64,000 nucleotides of DNA from positions 1 through 64,000 of the forward strand of contig CAWFGW010000031.1 in NCBI GenBank assembly GCA_963815495.1. The letters are read 5' to 3'. The stretch comes from CAWFGW01 sp963815495. Lineage in GTDB: Bacteria > Bacteroidota > Bacteroidia > Cytophagales > JAAEPT01. Shown one piece after another: positions 26,701-34,900 of this stretch. Both the position numbers and the translations under genes were made by a program. Under the pieces are notes generated by a model. The model had not been told where the DNA came from. It searched no databases and worked only from the letters and a program-made list of their open reading frames with translations. Each line of letters begins with the position of its first letter. Position 1 is the first letter of the stretch.

Positions 26701-28914
26701 ACACCCCCCAAAATCAATACTGTCATAAGCGGTCATCAGAAAGTCATTGTCTTTTAAAACACAGGTATAGTTATTATTAGACAAGTATTCTTCCAGATAG
26801 GTGGAGAGTTTGCTTTCGTTTATGCGCACCTTTTTCACTAAGCGGTATTGCCCTATCGGAAGCAGTTCAGGGGCTACTATTTTATTGATGTTTCGATGCT
26901 GCTCGCCTACAGCCTCTCCAAAAGCCGCAGTAGTAGCTGTGGTCTCCGAAAAAATCACACTATTGCATTTATCATAAAGTGATAAGGTAGCGTCAAAAAC
27001 GCCTGCTAATTGCAGTTGTACCGAATCGGAACTGGTAATACTTTTACATGAAACTGTATGTGTACCTGCTGTTAAATCATAATTAAATGTGTAGGCTGTA
27101 GAAGTAGTCACCGGAAAAGGATAAATCATTGTTTTGCCTTTCAAATCGCTATCCAGCTTATTTCTGTCAGCCGTTAAAATGGAAGAAACAATAGGCCGCG
27201 TATTTTCTCCTGGTAAGTCATCTAAGCCAGTAGCGTTACCACCAGCAAGCGCTGTCGCCACTACTTTTCCATTCAAATCTAAGTAGGACACAGATAATTG
27301 ACCATTCGGATCTATTACTGCATTTTTTTTATAATGCCCGCTTACCCCTATTTGATTACCAAAAAGCCGTGATATTTCAGCTTGCAGGGGAGCGCCATAA
27401 ACGTATTTTGTTTCGTGTCCGGAGCCTAAGTTATGCGCATCACCTACACCGGATTGATAGGCCACTCGCCCAGTATTGTCGTTGGTATAATATATTTGAG
27501 AATAAGGGTATTGCTTTGCATCGGGCAAGAGGTTTTTATTGATAAGGTTCTGACCTGTATTTCCATTTTCTTGAAATTTGTTATTTTCAGAATAGTACTT
27601 CGATGCTCCGCTTGCGGTATCAAGTTCTGGTGCTATGGGCACACAGCCCGATCCCAGATCCGCTATGTCGTAATCGGTTTTATTAATGGTGTTTTTTCCT
27701 TCTGTCACATTAAATTGCGGCCGATAATGATAATTGGTTTCTTCGCTTCCTTCTACCGGAACTGGAAGAGTGTTAATAACAGGACGACCATTGTAGTCAT
27801 AGTATGTTTCCCCGACTATGGCACGATCGTCACTATTTATTTTTGTGACCGCCTGCCGATTTCTTAAGGATCCGTCATGATAAGATACTACCGCTTTATT
27901 TCGACCTTCTTCTGTAAACACGATGGAGGATTGCCAGTTCAAGTTGGTCTCTAATCCGTTAAATTTAAAAATATAGGCATCCGGTACATTTACTAAAGAG
28001 GTTTGGTTTTCAATTACAGACCATTCCCCTTTCACATCGACCAGCTTTCCGTTTACCGTGTTTTTCCCAACAGCCCTTACGCGAAATACAACCACACCTT
28101 TTTCATAGAGTAGAGGAATAAAATACCCCTGATTTACCGTGGAGATTCGCGTGCTGTTATTCCGGAAAAGATAGTCCCTGAGAACAACTTTTTTCTTATC
28201 AAAGGTTGCTAAATCGTTTTCACTTTGATGAGATATATAGGTCCACTCCAACTCATAGCTATCAGGCTGGTAAGCAACGGATTGACTATTCACTAGACGC
28301 ATAGGACTATCCCAAGAAACATACAGCGAACCATCACTTAAAGAACCATCGGCTTTTGTAACAGGAGCGGTATAATGTATGCCACTAACAACATCATCGG
28401 GATAAACTAAGTTGTGCACTATCCCGTGACAAGCTAATGATAAATCAACCTGTGGAAACTGACTTAAACCTGAGACAGCTACAACTTCTGCCTGAGCACT
28501 AACTGCATTATCCACCTTTATGTAATCAATATCAACAAATGAGGCTGCGGTGATTTTAACTGCTAAGTTTATCGGTTCTTGTTTAGTGAAAAACTGACCA
28601 TTCAATTCGTATTCATAGGTCAACAAAAGTTCTATAGCTACTTCTCCAGAGGCAGGGTTATCTGCCCGTTGCGGAATGGAAAGCTTTAAAAGGGCATAAG
28701 GGTTTTCATAAATAAACTTACGATCATCCAAACTAGTCGCTAAGTCAGGATTGCCCACTTGTTTTAATTCGGAATAGCGTTCGCTTTGTACAGAAACTGT
28801 TGCTCCAATTGTAAGTGCTGAGTTTTGTAAGGTTTGTTCTTTGTTATATTCCTGTGCATTCGCAAGATGTATGCACACAAACAAAAAGATAAAAACCAAT
28901 TTTAATATTTTCAT
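23773..28914 (-). CDS. Secreted RHS-associated shell protein, middle segment
   Basis: A 1713-aa exported protein (signal peptide MKILKLVFIFLFVCIHLANA). Residues 30-330 look like fibronectin/Ig-type strands. From about 340 it has the characteristic middle part of Bacteroidota RHS proteins: YYDYNGRPVINTLPVP, YTNDNTGRVAYQSGVG, FGNQIGVSGHYKK and DPNGQLSVSYLDLNGKVVAT. Later comes a cysteine-rich helical part (CGLTCSECNQRIQTL). The C-terminal third has many short Cys pairs and ends CEKVDVN with no core and no tip. In single-chain relatives this part runs directly into the YYYDxxGNLVxTVPPxGV segment, which here is in the next gene. Spacing to neighbours is about 30 bp on each side, so it is clearly in the operon. 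It probably assembles with the 3844-aa protein; that is inference. Confidence 0.8.
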   Translation of the reverse strand: MKILKLVFIFLFVCIHLANAQEYNKEQTLQNSALTIGATVSVQSERYSELKQVGNPDLATSLDDRKFIYENPYALLKLSIPQRADNPASGEVAIELLLTYEYELNGQFFTKQEPINLAVKITAASFVDIDYIKVDNAVSAQAEVVAVSGLSQFPQVDLSLACHGIVHNLVYPDDVVSGIHYTAPVTKADGSLSDGSLYVSWDSPMRLVNSQSVAYQPDSYELEWTYISHQSENDLATFDKKKVVLRDYLFRNNSTRISTVNQGYFIPLLYEKGVVVFRVRAVGKNTVNGKLVDVKGEWSVIENQTSLVNVPDAYIFKFNGLETNLNWQSSIVFTEEGRNKAVVSYHDGSLRNRQAVTKINSDDRAIVGETYYDYNGRPVINTLPVPVEGSEETNYHYRPQFNVTEGKNTINKTDYDIADLGSGCVPIAPELDTASGASKYYSENNKFQENGNTGQNLINKNLLPDAKQYPYSQIYYTNDNTGRVAYQSGVGDAHNLGSGHETKYVYGAPLQAEISRLFGNQIGVSGHYKKNAVIDPNGQLSVSYLDLNGKVVATALAGGNATGLDDLPGENTRPIVSSILTADRNKLDSDLKGKTMIYPFPVTTSTAYTFNYDLTAGTHTVSCKSITSSDSVQLQLAGVFDATLSLYDKCNSVIFSETTATTAAFGEAVGEQHRNINKIVAPELLPIGQYRLVKKVRINESKLSTYLEEYLSNNNYTCVLKDNDFLMTAYDSIDFGGCGLTCSECNQRIQTLIDELESLNGDESLPAEEKARLFERCEIICLENTTCVSALYGMLASMAPDGQYGQVREKNLALSNLTSMDSDNLSADLDVDSKNFEVEIDPVTNEPSLSSDPAIVPWKFHMSIFNSNNKLMPNLYLRSNGNNFSRATWKRPIRVDVPGKNVAENFKNQFLFTENLQNATYTETNYAYEDGSIAYAYITKIGDNEYSPGITSTAGLIAEDPATGLYKIPLKNLADVRVFLRYWKTHFANYLVPYHPEFGYYLECTSRPEINDYEETLINVNAPEDGLGNYVASEIIDGETYYVPSVLQNDPLFNSAAVPQELKDRLTFKVNNYFKKKNSNGDPFVPNQYYSMAEFSTVLVNCPNPNAACKNANCDSGKFKAEDIEEWTSFKALYLSERQKIVKELSTKNAIQGRYYNGCIGNSSFRGSMEQKRMLTKYDYVPGLEEWQNRINAYCDGWNSFRENYCNYLNSSGVENRILRRLNAIPLYDGTQTCNTTSSYLYDDKIRSFYPSIPDGATDGGPSQVCYETVVDTDGNAQYIETECNFGLLNQGDAIANQAAIRSYQSCGNCPIVSQVEEFLKEVLEAQVLDGQAANFNCFTSVPNLNLGVEFNTIISTAFNDNTQLSWSGDYNTATKILKGDIIPSPVTGNNKVTVHLDFSDSGIPALDNVLTASEVFERMQIASITTDPTVNNKFILKAFVNLNRSFPGEFTALTQLLADASSANFYPQGANKDENSVYRYEFQIEGTLVSAPANGSGSDSPINLQTCAFDPICVTTTYPKNVLALLNTLTYVDDTEYEEGIPLKPYDFYPKTTPLEMEDADVYEESIRYLLGFTQEDVNGAYVNELADYAITWSSSLSGLELIGNLNYTLGSQNKKWIVSVVPRDFTGITNTVDFTKINYFTNIRPYTTSCTVPGICLSNKFFADAAITETVDGNPDAYVYHPVVISVNTETSGNSDANQPIATQCEKVDVN

Positions 28915-28946
28915 ATCGTAGGCCGTTTTAAAACGTGGTCGATGAC

Positions 28947-31900
28947 TTATTTAATTTTACTTTGATTATTTCGCGTTTCCTGAATAGTATAGACGCCTCT
29001 TTCTGTTTCCTTTTTCACCCGCACCAAAATACCTTCATCATCATATTCATAAAGAGTGGCGTAGTTATTCTCATCTAATACTGCCGTTAACCGTTGTGTA
29101 GCCGGGTCATAGACATACGACTTCATATTACTTCGAAACGGATGGATTCGGATGTCATCAAAAAAAGCATCATTATCGCCATTATTCACGAGTTCTATCG
29201 CAATATTGTAAGCATCGCCTGGTACCACAAAAGAAGCTTCGATGCGCTGCCATCCATCGATGATGGGTCCTGTAGGTACAAACAAGGGTAACTCACTAAT
29301 CAATTCATCATTAAAAGTCACTTGGATACCTGCATTTTTATAACTATCAGGGAGCGGTGCTTTTGCTTTCAAAACAGTGTTATACGACTCTTTTACCCAA
29401 GCTCCTAAAAGGTATTCGTGACCTACTAGGGGAGCCAATGAAGTCACACAGTTTTCACATGGCGGCTTAGGAATACAGAGTGATTGCTCCACTATTTCTA
29501 TCTTCCCCAGATTTCCACTGCTTACTTTTTCCCTTTCAACACCTCCTATGCTGTTATACTTATTTAGGTCGAATGAAATAGTGTTCTCTATTGTGCCTAC
29601 TGATAAATTCTCATTCAAGGTATATTTTACTTCTACCAGTAATTTGTTGTTACCAGCTAACACATAGCTATTTGTTTCCGCGATGATTTGTGAAGTTTGT
29701 GGGGATAAGTTCAAAGGAACGGGGAAAAACTGACTGGAAAGCTCTACATTCGGGTTTGTTTTGCTCACTATTTTCACGCCATTGGCTCCACCGGAAAAAG
29801 TACCATTTTGAATCACAGGAATGGTTAACTTTATATTGCTAATGGAATTCTGATTTTCATTGGATATTACATACTGTACTATCAACTCCTGACCTGCTGT
29901 ATAATCAGAAAACGCCTGTTTATCAGATGGGCAAAGTACGGATAGCGATGCGCTTACTTTGTCGTAATCGCTTCTATCTACCTTCCATTTGTTTATATCT
30001 TCATCAGAAAAATTATTGCCATTTGTATTTAAAATAGCTTCATAACCAGAATTACTGGCTACAGCATTTGCTTTCACATACACAGGAACTAGTATATACA
30101 ACGCTTTGGGTACACCGCAATCAATTGTATTGTTGAGTGTCGCATTGATGGTAAGCGTTCTACCGTCAGCAGCTTTAGTGATTTGAATGTTTTTATAATA
30201 CGTTTTATTGGTACTCGAATTCTTCTTCTTGAGTTGGTAAGAACCAATAACACCTGTTTCACTGACTAATACCCCGTCAAAGTCGGATTCAAAAATCATG
30301 TTTTCATTGAGTTGATAGGTTAAATCAACAATGTTGTACGTTGCCTTATATTTAAGATCCTCTGGGCTAATTTTAAGCTGTATCGTATGGTAAGAACCAG
30401 GAGAATAACTTACTACAGCGTTCGAAAACACACCCCCTTCAGGACTTTCATATCGGTCTTGAAAAGATAACCCTGCCTCACACGAATTGTTATTTTTAAT
30501 AGGTTCTGATTTATAATTTTTTTCAGCATCAATATCTTCATAGCTTACTGTGAAAATTTTTTGATCATTCGGAATAGGCTTTAGGTTGGAGAGTAGCGTC
30601 AGGTAAGTAATTTCAAAGTCTTTTGCTACCGTAGAGGAATTTTGAGCTGTGTAGTTGCTTATAAAAATAACCGTGGGATTATCTTCGCCAAAAGTAGCTT
30701 GGTTATCAATAATTGGAGCCGTTTTTGGCTGTGTCGATGTAGAAATTAAATAGGTAATTGAGGGTAGCGTGGTGTATTGACTTAAATCAAATTTTAACTT
30801 TAATGCCGATATTTTAGCAACACCGGTTGGGTTCAGTATTTTCACACGTGAAGGAGTACTTCCGAAAGTGGTATACATCGCATTTGCCTCAAAGTGAAAC
30901 GAAGCAGAGGGGGCGTTGATATCAAAATCACAATGTTGAGTACAGAAATTAAATGGCTTGTTCAAATGTTCTATCGAGGGATATAAAATAGCATTCGTAG
31001 GGGTAATAGCCATACTTAAAATAGAGCTTCGTGTTTTTGTCCCTACGCTAACGGTGTCTCCTCCACAATTTATAAATGTGGCACCCTCGGCTTTTAAAAC
31101 CACTTCCTCCGGCTCAATACTAGTTGTAGAAGTAGTTACATTAAAGTAAAAACGAATGACATCATATGACGAATTATTATATAAAAGGGAGTTGTTTTCA
31201 TCAATGGTAAACACCCCATTGTTCAGGGTTATTGACGGACTTTCTACTACTTCTTTATGAAAAGGATTATCTGGGTTAAATAAAACAGCATTGATATAGG
31301 TTAATTTAGCTGTAGGATAAGCAAGCGTTATGCTTGGCTTTTCATTCAGACTTCCCGCACTTCTAATGCTCACATCGACATAATAGGGGTAGTTCCCTTG
31401 ATTGGAACCATCACTATTTTTTTCCTGATTGTGAGTGAACGATAGCAATACATCTCCACTTATTTGAGAAGCTTTGGGAGTGGTGAGTTCGCTCATATCT
31501 TGTTCTATAACAACACGTTGTCCAGAGGATATTAATTCTGCGGATAGCTCAAATTCAAGCGTGGACGTTACAGTGGTTGTACAGTTTTGAACGACATTAT
31601 TTAAAAGCGAGTTCAGGAAAAAATTAACCGACTTCTTTCCATTTTGCACCGGTGAGAAAGGGATAACATACATCCCAGGAGAAGGGTTAGCAATAAGCGA
31701 TGAATTAATCAAAATAATATCATTATCCGCAGATACGGCACTATTCCATTCTACTCCATCTGGCAACATTACTTTTAACTGATAGTCAGTATAATTATCC
31801 GTGTCATAACTGATGGAAGCATCTATCCGAAAATATTGTCCCTTATTAACCGTAGACTTTACATTGCCGTCATTGTCCACTATAGCGGTATTTACTTGCG

Positions 31901-31970
31901 CGTAGGAACACACCGTAAAAGCGAAAGAAAAGAAAGCAAGTAATAGATGATGTATATTTTTCATATTCAT
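28947..31970 (-). CDS. Secreted protein with RHS-associated C-terminal module
   Basis: A 1007-aa exported protein (signal peptide MNMKNIHHLLLAFFSFAF...CSYAQ; the second Met is an equally good start). Residues 30-840 are beta-rich, with adhesin-type domains resembling DUF11/Ig-like repeats (SISYDTDNYTDYQLKVMLPD, VQYVISNENQNSISNIKLTI). The last 155 residues switch to a jelly-roll fragment (HEYLLGAWVKES, IIDGWQRIEASFVVPG, AFFDDIRIHPFRSNMKSYVY), then YDPATQRLTAVLDENNYATL and RVKKETERGVYTIQETR. In other Bacteroidota this tail closes the large SpvB-like protein; here that protein ends early in the preceding gene. The gene starts 7 bp after the 1853-aa gene and is followed 32 bp later by the next subunit. 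Confidence 0.8.
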   Translation of the reverse strand: MNMKNIHHLLLAFFSFAFTVCSYAQVNTAIVDNDGNVKSTVNKGQYFRIDASISYDTDNYTDYQLKVMLPDGVEWNSAVSADNDIILINSSLIANPSPGMYVIPFSPVQNGKKSVNFFLNSLLNNVVQNCTTTVTSTLEFELSAELISSGQRVVIEQDMSELTTPKASQISGDVLLSFTHNQEKNSDGSNQGNYPYYVDVSIRSAGSLNEKPSITLAYPTAKLTYINAVLFNPDNPFHKEVVESPSITLNNGVFTIDENNSLLYNNSSYDVIRFYFNVTTSTTSIEPEEVVLKAEGATFINCGGDTVSVGTKTRSSILSMAITPTNAILYPSIEHLNKPFNFCTQHCDFDINAPSASFHFEANAMYTTFGSTPSRVKILNPTGVAKISALKLKFDLSQYTTLPSITYLISTSTQPKTAPIIDNQATFGEDNPTVIFISNYTAQNSSTVAKDFEITYLTLLSNLKPIPNDQKIFTVSYEDIDAEKNYKSEPIKNNNSCEAGLSFQDRYESPEGGVFSNAVVSYSPGSYHTIQLKISPEDLKYKATYNIVDLTYQLNENMIFESDFDGVLVSETGVIGSYQLKKKNSSTNKTYYKNIQITKAADGRTLTINATLNNTIDCGVPKALYILVPVYVKANAVASNSGYEAILNTNGNNFSDEDINKWKVDRSDYDKVSASLSVLCPSDKQAFSDYTAGQELIVQYVISNENQNSISNIKLTIPVIQNGTFSGGANGVKIVSKTNPNVELSSQFFPVPLNLSPQTSQIIAETNSYVLAGNNKLLVEVKYTLNENLSVGTIENTISFDLNKYNSIGGVEREKVSSGNLGKIEIVEQSLCIPKPPCENCVTSLAPLVGHEYLLGAWVKESYNTVLKAKAPLPDSYKNAGIQVTFNDELISELPLFVPTGPIIDGWQRIEASFVVPGDAYNIAIELVNNGDNDAFFDDIRIHPFRSNMKSYVYDPATQRLTAVLDENNYATLYEYDDEGILVRVKKETERGVYTIQETRNNQSKIK

Positions 31971-31977
31971 TCGCTTT

Positions 31978-34900
31978 TTAATCGCAAGGATCTATTATTT
32001 TAATAATTTTCGAACTTGACTTAGCCGGTACTTTATAGGCATTTCTACCCGTATGTGATTCTGTATCTACCACTCCTTGACCAGCATCGTTTTGCCGAAC
32101 CCGCCAACTAAAATGATCGTCATTACAGTCGCCATAATCATAATCTTCAAAGCCATCAAAAGCAGTTTCCCGATACTGTGAATTGTTAGCCGTAGCGACT
32201 TCTAACCTACGCCCATAACCATATTGTGCCATCGAAAACCTACTTAGCGCGTCTTTATTTTCAATCTCTAATCCAAGCGGGTTATAATTTTCTATTTGGG
32301 TTATAAACTGCCATTTCTTGCCTGCTTCACCAGAAACGGATTGGAGATAATGTTGCCCTGGTACCCAATAGCTCATGAAATCAGTAAAATACCCATCGTT
32401 TCGGACATTTAACTCTCCGTTTGTTTTTTGCTGAGTGCGTTCAGTCAAATAGGTCAGATTTTTGAATGGCCTTAGCTGGCCCTGCTCACCAGTAATAAAA
32501 GGATTTGTCAAAGAAGTAGATTGCTCACCACAGTTACAGAACCCTTTCCATACGTTTTTAAATTCAACAGCTCCAGCGCTTAGGACCTTTGCATTGGTAA
32601 AGTCTATTTTATTATTCACCACAGGATTTTCTAGGCAACTTACCGTAGACACAGGAGTCATCGCAACATTACGTGCACCAGATCGTACTACTTTTCCCCA
32701 TTTTAAATTAGTAACTGGAGAACCATCTTTTTTTAATAATTGGTTTAGCACTTTGTGGTAATACACCCTAAAATTTTCGTTATTCTGCGTGGTGCAAATG
32801 ATTTCGTCACCATCAATTAACAAGTTTGCCACAGCATTTAGAGCACTAAATTCTAAGCCCTCATTCTGATAGGCTAAGCCCATTTCCTGATATGCCCAAT
32901 GTGCAGGGTAAGCAAAGTTATATACTTGATCACCATACTCATTTTCAACGCGACTCAATAGGACATCTCCTGTTTCTTCATCCCAAGCCAAATTTTCACT
33001 TGTAATTGTCTGTCCATAATCTTGCGTAATGGTTTTTGTTAACACACCATACCTGTTCACCACTTTAGTAGTCGTGATGGAAGAAAAAATTGTCTCTTCG
33101 ATATTTATATCAGGAAATGCTGAAATAATCGGTATAATAAACGGGGGAACGAACGGGGGAATCCCTTTAAAAAATGACACCCTTACATTCACATCTGCTC
33201 CACCTCCACTGGTAACTTGGTGATACAACCGCGTATCATTCACAACATCTACTGTTGTTCCTAACTCCTTACCATCAGTGGATATTACATTCAGGTCACT
33301 CCCGACCAGAGGCACCTTACTATCAATTTTGGTGGGATCAGTGGCATCTAGCTGGTACTCATAAGTGATCAATGATACAGGCACCGTATTTCCTGAGGAA
33401 CCATCAGGCATCACTTTTACAGATTTTGGTTTTCCATGCATGTCATTGAGTTCTATCATATATCCTTGGGAGCAATAAACATAATCATGCGACTTAATCT
33501 TTAATGGATTTAGCGAGGATGATTCATCTATATATGGTTTCAGGCTTGTTTGGGACACGCGTGTGGGAAAATCAAACGCGGTAAAAAACTCATTTTCAAC
33601 ATAGCCTGTACCATTACTCTGAAGTGCCTCCACATCGTACTGTTCATTGATAACTTTTATAGGTGTAGTGCTTACTTTTCTGTAACCAATAGTCGGAGCA
33701 GGAAAGAAAGACTCGCCATAAGGTGTTTCTGAATAATATTCTAAATCCGGAGCTAGAGGTACTTCATCGGTGGTTTTCACTAATTTTCGTATCGGGTTTT
33801 CTTCTCCACCAATCACTGGCTCATAGGCAGCTACCCCCGAACTAATCAATCGGCTTTCGGGATTACTTATATCTTCGAGTATGGTATAATCATACCGTTG
33901 TCCATAGCCTGCTTGTTCTTTGATTATTGAACCGGGATCATTTTTCTCTTGATCTGACAACATCGCGTTCCATCGATCAAGCATCACAATTGCTTTTACA
34001 CGGTGTCCTCCTCCTAATTTTATTTTATCGTGTTCATACAGCCGCACAAAAGATTGACTTGCATCCATTTGTTGGCTGTGCCCATTGGTCTTCATATACA
34101 ATTGAAACCCAAAAACAAACTCTAACACACTGGTTACTGATGAAGCTATAGCTCCAACTACCTGTAAAAAACCATTATCTTCTGCATTGGAAGAACCCAT
34201 TAACTCCCTACCATAATGCAACTTAGCATATAACCATCCGTTTTTCACAAAGGGGTGAATAGCGCCACTCAAAAAGCCACCATTAAGACTTTCCGCTTTT
34301 AACTTGATGACCCCCGTCTTATATGTTTGTCCTTGCTTAAGCACTTCGATTTCTGACTCCCCCTCAAACCCACAGTAACCAGTTACCCACTCCTGCATAT
34401 TTCCAACAACACCGATTTTTATTCTGTAATTGAGTTCGCGAATATCACCTAAATAATTTCGAATAAAGTAGTCTTTAGCTTCTTCAGGACTACTTGCAGT
34501 AAACCCTTCTCCCAAATCGATGTGTAGATATAGTTTTTCACTTAAGTTATCGCCACTGCCATATAGTTCTTCCGAATTGGGTGATAGCCCCGTTTTACTG
34601 TTACTTACACCTTTAATCGTGTACATACGCATGGCCTGTTTGTCTTGTACAAAACCATAATCATCGCTCTCGTAATGAATTCGCATTTCGCCTCCCGTTG
34701 GCGTAAAAATTCGAGTCATGGAATAGGCTGCAGCATATTGATCTGACAATGTTTTATTTTGTAGCGTGTAAGGAAATGCTTCGTTGCCTATGTTAGCTTG
34801 TTGTGCTTTAAAAACTCCCCATCGGTCGTAGTTTTTACTACTGTAGGGGAAATTAACATCCATCGTTCCATCAAAATCTGTGTCGGCATAGTCAAACTCA

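Noticed and set aside
31964..31985. Frameshift or sequencing error splitting one gene into the 1853- and 1007-aa frames
   Set aside because: The second frame opens with a full signal peptide and about 800 residues of unrelated sequence before the RHS tail, so a simple frameshift cannot join them.
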